Of a stretch of DNA of 64,000 nt, positions 54,168 through 62,711 are shown piece after piece. Source of the DNA: Ensifer sp. LCM 4579. Its GTDB lineage: Bacteria > Pseudomonadota > Alphaproteobacteria > Rhizobiales > Rhizobiaceae. The notes beneath the pieces were generated by a model that did no database searches, had not been told where the DNA came from, and was given only the letters and a program-made list of their open reading frames with translations. The stretch is taken from positions 1 through 64,000 of the forward strand of contig NZ_MDDV01000059.1 of assembly GCF_001854885.1 (NCBI RefSeq). Direction: 5' to 3'. Positions within the stretch are counted from its first letter, which is position 1; each line of letters opens with the position of its first letter. The position numbers and the translations under genes were made by a program.

Positions 54168-54568
54168 CACGGCCTCCTGATGTTTGCTTTGAGTTCGAAT
54201 GGCGGCCAGGGCTCCGCGATAGCGTCTTAGAAGCGTATGTGGGGCGCTTAGGCCCTGCCTTTGCGGACAAAGCCCTCTTCCGCTCCCCGGATAACCGGGA
54301 GATTTGCTGTATGTTCCATGAAAGAGAGAAAAATTCGAAGAATTCTCGTGCAGCAACTCTGCCCAGGATGCAACGCGAGTTCTATAGTATAACTGCAATA
54401 AACAGTTGGTTATACAAAGAAGTCCATAAATATGAGATGATGTTGCTAATTAGCTACTGTTTAGTACAGGTATGTGATCGAAATTTACATGAATTTTCGC
54501 AGTACTCGTCCCTTTCGGCTCCCAACGGAATACCGATCTCCCGGAAGCGACTTCTCGTCCAGGATTCA
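54168..54568. other. Intergenic region with a stress-type promoter
   Basis: This 401-bp gap is AT-richer than its surroundings in its centre (about 54330-54500). It contains the EcfG-type promoter (54293-54317, minus strand). No gene recognised. Confidence 0.55.
54293..54317 (-). promoter_or_regulatory. EcfG/RpoE2-type promoter of the FKBP-PRC genes
   Basis: On the minus strand: GGAAC, 16 bases, GGTT, an exact fit to the alphaproteobacterial EcfG promoter (GGAAC-N16/17-(C/G)GTT). It lies about 126 bp upstream of the FKBP start. The same pattern with the same spacing precedes csbD at 60624-60648. Confidence 0.65.
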
Positions 54569-54916
54569 TTACGTGCCGCAAAGTGTCAGCCAAATGACGC
54601 CGCCAAAACACAACGGCGTCGCTATGGCGGCGCCCAGCCACACATGTGTCGCCACCTCTCGGCTGAAAGCGTCCATATCGTTGCCGGAATCCCTACGCAT
54701 TCGGCGCCGTCTGGCCCTTCGGTGAAATAAGATGATGACCGCAAATGAAACAAGAAAGAGCGCGACGAGAACTGCGCGAAGTGCCGGCCGATTGCCGATC
54801 GTGGAAACATCCAGTCCTGCCAGATGGCAGCCGGTCGCCTGAACTCCATAGAGCGTCACAAACAGAACACTCCAGAGGAGAAATCCCGCCATGATCGAGA
54901 TGATGGGATTGATCAT
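54569..54916 (-). CDS. Small membrane protein linked to the oxidase operon, 115 aa
   Basis: Three hydrophobic segments (about 3-25, 45-62 and 92-112), a polybasic stretch (HRRARRRRMRR), and a start that overlaps the coxAC stop by 4 bases (ATGA). It probably belongs to the oxidase as a small assembly or accessory protein. Family not recognised. Confidence 0.7.
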   Translation of the reverse strand: MINPIISIMAGFLLWSVLFVTLYGVQATGCHLAGLDVSTIGNRPALRAVLVALFLVSFAVIILFHRRARRRRMRRDSGNDMDAFSREVATHVWLGAAIATPLCFGGVIWLTLCGT

Positions 54917-57426
54917 CGCGAAAGCTCGCAGGCGAGGCTTGCCATGACGAAGGGAAAGCCGGCGGCGGTAAGCCCGGCGATGGCGCTGAAATCGTGCCAG
55001 AGCCTTCCGAGGCGCAGATCCACGCTGCGCCTCTGCGAGACGTAGCCGCTTCGAATTCGCCAGATGCCGTAGCCGGAGATGATAATGCCGAGCCCGCTAC
55101 GCAGGGCGGCGTAGGCCAGGACCACGAAGACGCTCGACGCGAGCGCATGGCTGCGCGGATCCGGCAAGGCAGCCGTTGCAAGCCATATCAGGGTTGCCGC
55201 AGCAACCAGATGGGCGATGCCCGTCAGGGCGAGCCAGCCGACGGCATGCGGGCTGCGGGCCGCCGCGGACCGGCCCGCCCAAGCTGCCGTTACCAGTGCG
55301 ATAGCCGCAATAGCCGGACCGGTCGACTCGACATGAGGAACCTGCTGCGGCGGCCAGTTCGGTGCGGACACCCAAAGAAAAAGACACCCAAACAACAGTG
55401 AGACGTACGCCGTCGCGTCAGCGGCCAGTGCAAAGATCATCGCCCACCATGAGGGTGGACGTGCCATCTCAATGTGAGGCGGCAGCTTTCGGCCGCGACC
55501 GACCGGAAGACTTCCGACATCGGTCTTTTCGGCTGTATCCCCACTCCAGAGCAGGAACAGAAGGATGATGGATGCGAAAGTGATCGGTGTCAGCCAGTAG
55601 AGCTTGAAGAGTAGGGAAAGGAAGAAACATCCTGTGGCGGCGGCTGTCCAGAGAGGGAGAAAGGTCCGCCTCGGCAAACGCACGACATGCTCCGGGGTGC
55701 CGGAAAGCATTTCGACGGCCAGCAATTCCATGCGTGCTTGGCGAGGCACTCCGAGGTAGCCTTTGCCCGACGCCAGTTGGGAGCCCAACTGGTCAGGATC
55801 GAGCAAGTCGGCGCGACGCTCGATCGAGGGGAGTGACGCGAAGTTGTAGGAGGGTGGCGGTGTCGCCATCGCCCACTCCAGCGTACCGGCTCTCCACGGG
55901 TTGCGACGAAATCGACGCCCAAAGCGGAAGAGCAAAATGAAATCGAGAGCGACGAGGGCGAAGCCCATGGTCATCACGAAGCTTCCCATGGACGAGATGA
56001 AGTTCAGCGTCTCCCAACCGGATTCAACAGGATACTCGAAGATGCGTCTTGGCATGCCACGCAGCCCTGTCAGGTGCATCATGAAGAACGTGACGTTGAA
56101 ACCGATGAACAACATCCAGAACGCCGCCTGCGAAAGGTGCTGCACAGGCTGTCGGCCACTCAGGTGCGGTAGCCAGTAATAGGCAGCGGCAAGCATCGGG
56201 AAAACGAAGCCGCCGACCAGCACATAGTGCAGGTGCGCCACCACGAAATGGGTGTCGTGGGCCTGCCAGTCGAATGGCACGATCGCCAGCATGACGCCGG
56301 TCAGTCCGCCAATGACGAAGGTGAACATAAAGCCGAGGATATGCAGCATCGGCACCGAGAAGCGCGGCCGTCCTTGGCTGAGGGTGGCGAGCCAAGCAAA
56401 GATCTGAATCCCCGTGGGTACGGCGACGAGTGCGCTGGCAGCCGAAAAGAATGACAAGGCAACATGCGGGATACCGACCGCGTACATATGATGAACCCAC
56501 AATCCGAAGGACAGAAAGGCCATCGCGACAAGAGCAGCAACAATGAGACGGTAGCCGGCGAGCGGGGCGCCGGCAAAGACGGGCAGGATTGTTGAGATCG
56601 CTCCTGCGGCCGGAAGGAAGATGATGTAGACCTCTGGGTGCCCGAAGAGCCAGAACAGGTGTTGCCACAGGAGAGGGTCGCCGCCGCGGCCCGGATCGAA
56701 GAAGGGCAGATCAAACGCACGCTCCAGTTCAAGCAGCACCGAGCCTATGATGAGAGGCGGGAAACCGACCAGCATCATCGCCGCGACGACGAGCATGTAC
56801 CAGGCAAAGATTGGCATTTTGTCCAACGACATGCCAGCCGCCCTTAGCTTCAAGACGGTCACCATGATCTCGATCGCGGCTGCAAGAGCCGAGATCTCGA
56901 CGAAGGTGATGGCCAGCAGCCAGACGTCGGCGTTGATGCCGGGGGAATAGCTGTTCGAAGACAGCGGAGGATACATGAACCAACCGCTGTTCGGCGCAAC
57001 CCCGCCAATGAGGGCGGCAATCAGCATGCTGCCGCCGAAAAGATAGCACCAGTAACCATAGGCGGTCAGCCGCGGAAACGCGAGGTCGCGGGTGCCGAGA
57101 AGTTTCGGTAGAAGATAGATCGCGACACCTTCAAAGAACGGAATCGCAAATAGAAACATCATGATGGAGCCATGCATGGTGAAGACCTGTGCATATTGCT
57201 CCGCATCCATGAAGGCGCTTTCGGACGAGGCCAACTGCGTCCGGATCAGCATCGCCAGGAGCCCGCCGATCGCGAAGAACACAAGCGCCGTCAGCATGAA
57301 GCGCTTGCCAATGATGTTGTGGTTTACCGCGGCCAGGCGAGCAAGGCCAGGCGGTGTACCCCAAACACGTTCGAAGGCCTTGTGGAGAGCGACCGGCGAG
57401 GGATTTTTCATGTCCTCCTCGATCAT
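54913..57426 (-). CDS. Cytochrome c oxidase subunit I-III fusion (CoxA-CoxC)
   Basis: An 837-aa membrane protein. Subunit I occupies about 1-590: QYAQVFTMHGSIMMFLFAIP, the CuB site HPEVYIIFLPAAGAIS and DTHFVVAHLHYVLVGGF with the haem ligands. A CoxC-like domain follows (about 640-835; PPSWWAMIFALAADATAYVS). The start at 57426 follows AGGAGGACCA; the longer frame to 57999 reads through coxB out of frame. It overlaps coxB by 4 bases. Fused I-III oxidases are known in alternative aa3 enzymes; here it is the terminal oxidase of a stress-associated cluster. Confidence 0.92.
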   Translation of the reverse strand: MIEEDMKNPSPVALHKAFERVWGTPPGLARLAAVNHNIIGKRFMLTALVFFAIGGLLAMLIRTQLASSESAFMDAEQYAQVFTMHGSIMMFLFAIPFFEGVAIYLLPKLLGTRDLAFPRLTAYGYWCYLFGGSMLIAALIGGVAPNSGWFMYPPLSSNSYSPGINADVWLLAITFVEISALAAAIEIMVTVLKLRAAGMSLDKMPIFAWYMLVVAAMMLVGFPPLIIGSVLLELERAFDLPFFDPGRGGDPLLWQHLFWLFGHPEVYIIFLPAAGAISTILPVFAGAPLAGYRLIVAALVAMAFLSFGLWVHHMYAVGIPHVALSFFSAASALVAVPTGIQIFAWLATLSQGRPRFSVPMLHILGFMFTFVIGGLTGVMLAIVPFDWQAHDTHFVVAHLHYVLVGGFVFPMLAAAYYWLPHLSGRQPVQHLSQAAFWMLFIGFNVTFFMMHLTGLRGMPRRIFEYPVESGWETLNFISSMGSFVMTMGFALVALDFILLFRFGRRFRRNPWRAGTLEWAMATPPPSYNFASLPSIERRADLLDPDQLGSQLASGKGYLGVPRQARMELLAVEMLSGTPEHVVRLPRRTFLPLWTAAATGCFFLSLLFKLYWLTPITFASIILLFLLWSGDTAEKTDVGSLPVGRGRKLPPHIEMARPPSWWAMIFALAADATAYVSLLFGCLFLWVSAPNWPPQQVPHVESTGPAIAAIALVTAAWAGRSAAARSPHAVGWLALTGIAHLVAAATLIWLATAALPDPRSHALASSVFVVLAYAALRSGLGIIISGYGIWRIRSGYVSQRRSVDLRLGRLWHDFSAIAGLTAAGFPFVMASLACELSR

Positions 57427-58124
57427 TGGTCCTCCTGGTAATCCAAGGCAGTCGGATAGTCTTCCGGTGCATGGGCAAGCACCTCGAAGCGCATTCCCGC
57501 ATGGCCGGTGCCACAATATTCCGAGCACTGGCCGGCGTAGCGGCCGGGTGTGTCGGCTCTCAGTCGAAGAAAAGTCGTGTGGCCGGGCACCGCATCGATC
57601 TTGCCGCCCAGACGCGGAATCCATAGGCTGTGGATGACGTCTTCGCTGGTCACTGCAATTTCCACCGTCCGCCCTGCGGGAATGTGCAGTGTCCCATGGG
57701 TAAGCGGTGCTCCAGGAAGGTCGAGGTATGCGAACTGCCAGTTCCACCGTGTAGCGAGCGCCTCTATGCGAATGGTATCCGGCGACAAGCTGCCCCCGCC
57801 TCTCAAAAGATGCTCGCCTTGCCAGAAGGCGTAGAGCGTCAGAACGAACAGGATCGGCAACGGCAGCGCAATACCGCCGCCGCCGATCCAGGACTGCGCC
57901 GAGATCCTTCTGCCGAAACCTGGGACGAAAACGGTGGCCAGAAACAGGCCGATTACCAGAGAAAAGATGAGGAGCGACACGATCAGCATTACCCACCACA
58001 GTCGCGCGATGGAGGCGGCAGATGGACCGGCTGGTTCCAGCGCCGAGAGGTCACCCGTGCAGCCGGCTGCAATGCCCATCATCGCCACGATCGCGATTTT
58101 AGGGAACCATCGGCGGCAGGGCAG
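57423..58124 (-). CDS. coxB: Cytochrome c oxidase subunit II
   Basis: Probably a lipoprotein with two TM helices and the CuA domain (EVAIAVTSEDVIHSLWIPRL near the middle, then GQCSEYCGTGHAGM with the copper ligands). No haem-c domain is fused. An ATG start is not available near the N-terminus: the CTG at 58124 gives MPCRRWFPKIAIVAMMGIAAGC, a fitting lipoprotein signal, while the far upstream ATG at 58619 would overlap the divergent gene. So the start is tentative (233 aa). Confidence 0.83.
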   Translation of the reverse strand: MPCRRWFPKIAIVAMMGIAAGCTGDLSALEPAGPSAASIARLWWVMLIVSLLIFSLVIGLFLATVFVPGFGRRISAQSWIGGGGIALPLPILFVLTLYAFWQGEHLLRGGGSLSPDTIRIEALATRWNWQFAYLDLPGAPLTHGTLHIPAGRTVEIAVTSEDVIHSLWIPRLGGKIDAVPGHTTFLRLRADTPGRYAGQCSEYCGTGHAGMRFEVLAHAPEDYPTALDYQEDQ

Positions 58125-58151
58125 AATTGATCGCGGTAAAGGAGCATCGCG

Positions 58152-58652
58152 ATGCACGAGACAGCCGATAGCACCAACCCGGTCATAGCCGAGGTTGCGG
58201 AAAAAGACGCAAGCTCTGCCGTCGCCGTCGCAGGCCACCCGCTGCATGCGATGAGCGTTCATTTTCCGATCGCGCTGGTGTTCGTCACCCTGGCTATTGA
58301 CGTCCTGTTCTGGTGGTCGGCCGATCCATTTTGGCTCCGGGCGGGGCTTTGGTCCTCCGGTGGCGCCTTCTTCATGGGTATTGCCGCCGGTGCTGTCGGA
58401 ACGGTCGAGCTTCTTTCGGTCGCAGGAATCAGAGAGCGTGCGGCAAGCTGGGCCCATGCGATAGCCGCCATGATGTTGATCGCACTCGCGGGGCTGAACT
58501 GGGGAATGCGCGTGACCGGCAGTGCCGAAGTCCTGCCCCACGGTCTTCTTGTTTCCGCTCTCTCGGCGGGCGTGACTGGAATGGCCGGTTGGCACGGTGG
58601 CAAGCTTATCTTCCATCATGGCGTGGGACTCATGGTATCGGCCAGGGACTGA
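58152..58652 (+). CDS. DUF2231-like membrane protein, 166 aa
   Basis: Four hydrophobic segments and the family's N-terminal HPLHAMSVHFPIALVFVTLA (conserved His/Pro context of DUF2231). AAAGGAGCATCGCG precedes the ATG. It is divergent from coxB, with starts about 27 bp apart, and convergent with the gene at 58630-59130. Members often accompany respiratory or redox proteins. Function unknown. Confidence 0.83.
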   Translation: MHETADSTNPVIAEVAEKDASSAVAVAGHPLHAMSVHFPIALVFVTLAIDVLFWWSADPFWLRAGLWSSGGAFFMGIAAGAVGTVELLSVAGIRERAASWAHAIAAMMLIALAGLNWGMRVTGSAEVLPHGLLVSALSAGVTGMAGWHGGKLIFHHGVGLMVSARD

Positions 58653-59130
58653 CCGCGCGGACGAGCCGCCGCAGCCCGCCGGGCTCGAACACGGCTAGCG
58701 CGGTTCCCGCGTCGATGGTCGGCTTTGCCAGAACCACAAACAGAATTGCCAGGATGACAGCGCTCGTGCCGCCTGTCGTCAACAGGAACTGCCACATGGG
58801 ATACGTCTCTCCCTCACGAAACAACCTGATGATGACAAGGCCGGTGAGGACGTGGAAGGCAACCAGGACGGAAACGAAAAAGAGCTTTACTGAAAACCAG
58901 CCTGCATAGGTTTGCTGACCAAAAATCAAGATGGTCCCGGTCGCAATTGCGACGAATGCAGCAGGAGAGATAAGCGCGACGTAAGCGAAACGCACCATCA
59001 TCTGTAGTCGGTAGAGCGCCTCGCTGTCCCTGACACTTGCCCGTTGAACGTACAATCCTGGTAAGCTGACGAGGCCGCCCGCCCATAACGCGATTGCCGC
59101 AATATGGAGAAGTTTGATGGCAATGATCAT
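58630..59130 (-). CDS. CopD/HemJ-like four-helix membrane protein, 166 aa
   Basis: The start at 59130 (TTGAGGCGACCG before it) gives MIIAIKLLHIAAIALWAGGL, with the conserved first-helix His of the HemJ/CopD group; FAYVALISPAAFVAIATGTI, and further helices follow. HemJ is a protoporphyrinogen oxidase, while CopD-like proteins relate to copper; sequence alone does not choose. Proximity to cox genes suggests haem or copper supply to the oxidase. The 3' end overlaps the convergent DUF2231 gene by 23 bp. Confidence 0.75.
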   Translation of the reverse strand: MIIAIKLLHIAAIALWAGGLVSLPGLYVQRASVRDSEALYRLQMMVRFAYVALISPAAFVAIATGTILIFGQQTYAGWFSVKLFFVSVLVAFHVLTGLVIIRLFREGETYPMWQFLLTTGGTSAVILAILFVVLAKPTIDAGTALAVFEPGGLRRLVRAVSPWPIP

Positions 59131-59545
59131 CGGTCGCCTCAAAGCAGTCCAGTGCAAAGCGGCCTACGTGTTAAGGTGGCGTCGTATGCGAGGGCACAGG
59201 GGTGCGTTGCATAACTTCGATACCAAGCAGACATAGGGCGACCGGTTGGCATGTCCAGGGGAGGACGACCGCCCTCCTCATGCCACCCTCGCTTTCAGCG
59301 GACAATTGCCGCTGAGATGCAGCTTGGCGCATTGGCCCGAGAATCGAACCCGAATTTCAGAGTTAGAGCGACCTTTGTGCGTCTGAAAAGACGCGCGGCG
59401 CTGTAGGCCGCCAGCACCCAAATGTGGCGGACGCTCGATGCGGCTGCGTTCGGCCGGCGCTATACGTATTCTCCCTCACGGGCCTTGCTCCATGCCAGGC
59501 TTTGCTCGCTTCCACCATGCGGCTCTTGGCCAGAATGCCTGTGAG
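59131..59545. other. Intergenic region holding a partial RIME1
   Basis: This 415-bp gap lies between two minus-strand genes. It contains half of a RIME1-like repeat (59359-59406); the remainder shows no recognisable gene. Confidence 0.55.
59359..59406. repeat. Partial RIME1-like repeat
   Basis: GAGTTAGAGCGACCTTTGTG, then the palindrome GCGTCTGAAAAGACGCGC and GGCGCTGTAG. It corresponds to one palindrome of the full repeat at 63557-63660. Confidence 0.75.
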
Positions 59546-60604
59546 TCAATCGGTCTCTTCCTCCCTCCCTTCCTCGATCGCTTCATCGGCCGCCTCGACA
59601 TCCGACGGCTCTGGGCGCGGCTGCTCCTGCTCGGTCCGGGTAGCAGGTCGATGGCAGAGAGCGACGAAGAAGGGGAAGTGGTCCGATCCTATGTCTGCAG
59701 CGACGGCCACCTCGATCAGCCGGAATGAATCCTCGAAGAACACATGGTCCAGCGGCCAGCGGAGAAATGGCCAGTTCGCGTTGAAGGTCGCGTAAGGACC
59801 ACGCCCGATGCGCGGATCTAGCAAGCCGCTGACCTCCTGAAAGAGGCTGTTTGTGCGCGACCAGGCGACGTCGTTCAGGTCGCCCGCGACGATGGCCGGC
59901 GCCGTTTCCATCCTGACTTCCCGTCCGACGATCATGAGTTCCGCGTCCCGTCGAGCGGTGTCCTGAAGCGGAGGTGGCTTCGGATGGAGGCCGTAAAGGT
60001 CGATCCTCGCGCCGGAGGGGAGCAGTAGCGCTGTTTTTATCGAAGGCACGTAGTCATCGATCAGGAACCGCACTTCCGGTCCGATCAATTCGAAACGGGA
60101 GAAGAGATGCATGCCGTATCCGTTTTCCTGCGGATGCGCGATCCCATACGGATGGCTTTCCTTCAACGGCGCTAGCTGGGTGTTCCACCGGGCATCGGTT
60201 TCAACAAGGACGAGGAGGTCCGGTCTAAGCCTGTCCACGAGAGAAAGGAGCGGTTCCGCGTTCCGATTCGACTGCAGGACATTCGCAACGAGGAGACGGA
60301 TGCGCGAGTGCTGATCACAGTTCTCTGCCGCCATCGCCTCCGTAGCGACGATCGGCGTGTAAGGCAGGATTGCAAATATCTGCCAGCCAAGGGCTACCGT
60401 CAGTGCGACGGCGAAGGCTGCCGTTCGGAGTCGCCGGACGGGCAGCGAGAAGGGAACGGCGCCCAAAATCACCGCCAGAAGGACGGCGACCTGGATGCGC
60501 GGGAAATCCCAGATTCGAATCCACCACTCGTCGCTGGGAATGAAGGGAACGACCGTTGCGGCCACGCCCAACGCGCCCAAGCCGGTTACCGCCCAGCGTG
60601 CCAT
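59546..60604 (-). CDS. Endonuclease/exonuclease/phosphatase-family membrane protein, 352 aa
   Basis: ATG 60604 gives MARWAVTGLGALGVAATVVP; two or three N-terminal TM helices (to about residue 80) are followed by an EEP domain: RLLVANVLQSNRNAEPLLSL, VLVETDARW, APAIVAGDLNDVAWS and DIGSDHFPFFVAL (catalytic Asn/Asp/His set). The C-terminus is Glu/Pro-rich. Such proteins are membrane-anchored phosphodiesterases, commonly of unknown substrate. It is divergent from csbD. Confidence 0.85.
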   Translation of the reverse strand: MARWAVTGLGALGVAATVVPFIPSDEWWIRIWDFPRIQVAVLLAVILGAVPFSLPVRRLRTAAFAVALTVALGWQIFAILPYTPIVATEAMAAENCDQHSRIRLLVANVLQSNRNAEPLLSLVDRLRPDLLVLVETDARWNTQLAPLKESHPYGIAHPQENGYGMHLFSRFELIGPEVRFLIDDYVPSIKTALLLPSGARIDLYGLHPKPPPLQDTARRDAELMIVGREVRMETAPAIVAGDLNDVAWSRTNSLFQEVSGLLDPRIGRGPYATFNANWPFLRWPLDHVFFEDSFRLIEVAVAADIGSDHFPFFVALCHRPATRTEQEQPRPEPSDVEAADEAIEEGREEETD

Positions 60605-60623
60605 CACAAATTCGCCTCCCGTT

Positions 60624-60648
60624 GGAACCTCGTGCTGCATTTGCGGTT
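60624..60648 (+). promoter_or_regulatory. EcfG/RpoE2-type promoter of csbD
   Basis: GGAAC, 16 bases, GGTT, identical in design to 54293-54317 and 32 bp upstream of the csbD start. CsbD-like genes are common members of the general stress regulon. Confidence 0.65.
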
Positions 60649-60679
60649 GGACACCGGAACCATCAGAAAGGAGAGAACC

Positions 60680-60880
60680 ATGAATTGGGATCAGATCAAA
60701 GGAAAGTGGAAACAGTACAGGGGCAAGGCGAAGGAGCAGTGGGGCGACCTCACCGACAACGACCTAGACCGGGCTGAAGGGAACCGCGATCAACTCGCGG
60801 GCAGGATTCAGGAGAGATACGGGATCGCGAAAGATGAAGCTGAGCGCCAGGTGGACGACTGGTCGAGGCGGATGAGTTAA
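60680..60880 (+). CDS. CsbD-like stress protein, 66 aa
   Basis: MNWDQIKGKWKQYRGKAKEQ and DLDRAEGNRDQLAGRIQERY are the CsbD family signatures. AAAGGAGAGAACC precedes ATG. Highly charged, helical, soluble. Its transcription from an EcfG-type promoter fits the general stress role of the family. Confidence 0.93.
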   Translation: MNWDQIKGKWKQYRGKAKEQWGDLTDNDLDRAEGNRDQLAGRIQERYGIAKDEAERQVDDWSRRMS

Positions 60881-61032
60881 CCCGCACGTTCTCTCCGTTG
60901 GTTACGTTTTGGCGAAGCCGTCGCATCAAAATGGCCGAAGTCGCGCCGGATCTCCAGGCGTGATTTGCAGATAAGTGACACGCCCCCTCTGGACCGGATT
61001 GTGGGGCGCCGCAGAACAGCGGTCGTCGACAG

Positions 61033-61800
61033 TTATCCCCGCACGCGTGCAAGCACGCGCTCGAGCGCATCCGTCAACGCCCTGCTTCCACCATCGCGGT
61101 CGAAATCCTCGAAAACCTGTTCGTTCAGGCCGCCCGGCGTCGAAAACTCGCGTCGGAGGGCATCGAGCGCGGTTTGGTCCGCTGCGGCCGCCTTCTGCGC
61201 CAGACTGGAAAAGAGCGGTGCCAGATAGGCGCGGGCCTTCTCCCGCGCCATGCCCTTCTCAGTCAGCCAGCCGGTTGCCCGCTCGAGAATGCCAAAATAG
61301 GTGCCCATCAGCGCGCTGGCGACTGCAAGCAGGTCGTATTCGTCCTTCGTTTCGCATTCGACGGCGCTGCCAAGGGCATCAAAGATGGCGGCAATTTCGT
61401 TGTTCGGTGGATAGATCGCGGTCACACCTTTGCAATCGGCGACGAAGGGCAGGGGAATGGCCTGGGTGAGTTGCACGTCTTCGCGAATCCAGCTCTTGAG
61501 CCCCGCTCGGTCGGTCGCGGCGACGACGCTGACGATCGTCTGGCCCCTTCGAAATGCCAGTTCCCTGATCACTTCTCCCGCGATCTGCGGCCGAATGGCG
61601 AGAAACAGGACGTCTGCCGCATCGACCACCTCCTGGTTGTTCGCCGCGATCCGCACCGAAGGAAACCGGCTCGCGAGCCGGGCTGCGATTTCCGCATTGC
61701 GCGGTGAAACAACGATCTCCGCGACGGCGAGAGCGGAGCCGACGATGCCGGTCACCATCGCCTCGGTAATAGCGCCTGTGCCGACGAACCCGATACGCAT
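61033..61800 (-). CDS. Pyrroline-5-carboxylate reductase-like protein
   Basis: A 255-aa NAD(P)-binding protein: MRIGFVGTGAITEAMVTGIV, VSVVAATDRAGLKSWI, AIPLPFVADCKGVTAIYPPN, and the C-terminal STPGGLNEQVFEDF, which correspond to ProC landmarks. The cofactor site and the terminal P5CR dimer domain are present, though the family's SPAY context differs, so the true substrate may be another imino acid. It starts directly after the stop of the GntR gene and probably shares its transcript. A 3' fragment is duplicated at 52371-52592. Confidence 0.82.
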   Translation of the reverse strand: MRIGFVGTGAITEAMVTGIVGSALAVAEIVVSPRNAEIAARLASRFPSVRIAANNQEVVDAADVLFLAIRPQIAGEVIRELAFRRGQTIVSVVAATDRAGLKSWIREDVQLTQAIPLPFVADCKGVTAIYPPNNEIAAIFDALGSAVECETKDEYDLLAVASALMGTYFGILERATGWLTEKGMAREKARAYLAPLFSSLAQKAAAADQTALDALRREFSTPGGLNEQVFEDFDRDGGSRALTDALERVLARVRG

Positions 61801-62520
61801 CTATTCGGCCGCCTTGCGCCGGCCAAGCGAGACGTCCGTCGTGTAATTCTCGCGCATGAAGTCAATGAAGTTCTGCTGGAACTGGCGCGTATGGGCGTGG
61901 GCCAGTTCGTCGGCGAGATCGACATTCTTCGCCCGTATCGCTTCCAGCATCAGGTTGTGCTCGTCGGTCAGAAGATAGCCCTCATGGGTTCGCTCCAGAT
62001 ACTCGAAGTGCAGGTGGAGCATGCGCTGGCCCTGGTTCAACAAACGCTCGTAGAAGGATGCAAGATAGGGGTTCTTGCCGGCACGGGCGATCGCCATGTG
62101 GAACTGCTTGTTGGCCTCCGACATCTGCAGGTGATTGTGGGTCTTGACGGCCGCTTCGAATTCCTTCTGCCGCCTGGCGATCGCCTTCAGGTCCGCCTCG
62201 GTGCGCAGCTCCGCCGCGAGGCGGGTGTTCATGCGCTGGGCGATGTCGAGCGCCTCGACATATTTCGGGAAGGTCGCGACCTCGATCGGGGCGACAATGG
62301 TGCTGCGGTTCGACAGCGTGACGACAAGGTCTTCGCCTGCGAGCCGGATCAGCGCCTCGCGCACCGGCGAGCGCGACATGTCGAAGCGTTCGGCGAGCGT
62401 GTTCTCATCGAGAAGCTGACCGGGAGAGAGGGTGAGCGCGAGGATATCGTTTCTAAGCGTCTCATAGACGCTCTTCCAGCCGGTGCCCTTGGCTCGCTTG
62501 GTTTCTGTTTCGTCAGACAC
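61801..62520 (-). CDS. GntR-family (FCD) transcriptional regulator
   Basis: A 239-aa regulator with GntR winged helix (ENTLAERFDMSRSPVREALI) and an FCD domain (about 95-220; RMNTRLAAELRTEADLKAIA). It abuts the P5C-reductase gene and is divergent from the ABC binding-protein gene. Two 23-bp near-identical copies of a TGTCGACA-containing motif fill the intergenic region (62599-62650) and are its likely operators. Confidence 0.9.
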   Translation of the reverse strand: MSDETETKRAKGTGWKSVYETLRNDILALTLSPGQLLDENTLAERFDMSRSPVREALIRLAGEDLVVTLSNRSTIVAPIEVATFPKYVEALDIAQRMNTRLAAELRTEADLKAIARRQKEFEAAVKTHNHLQMSEANKQFHMAIARAGKNPYLASFYERLLNQGQRMLHLHFEYLERTHEGYLLTDEHNLMLEAIRAKNVDLADELAHAHTRQFQQNFIDFMRENYTTDVSLGRRKAAE

Positions 62521-62598
62521 TTATGTCCCTTTCCCATCATCCGGATGCATAAGGCCAGAATGCACCTCTCCAGACAATGTAGTTTTTTCGCTTGACAA

Positions 62599-62650
62599 TG
62601 TCGACACAGAGACGACATAAATCTGCGTGTCGACACAAAGACGACACAAA
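62599..62650 (+). promoter_or_regulatory. Tandem 23-bp repeats, probable GntR operator
   Basis: Two copies (62599-62621 and 62628-62650, 29-bp period) beginning TGTCGACACA and continuing AAAGACGACACAAA or a close variant. The palindromic TGTCGACA core and location between the gntR and ABC transporter genes suggest one regulator binding both divergent promoters. Confidence 0.55.
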
Positions 62651-62711
62651 ATCAAGATCGGCTGAAGCCGACGAGAGGAACCGCGCGTCACGCGCACGTC
62701 AAACAGAGGAA

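Noticed and set aside
57427-57999. N-terminal extension of the CoxA-CoxC frame
   Set aside because: It overlaps coxB in another frame, and MIEEDMKNPSP with AGGAGGACCA before it is the plausible start.
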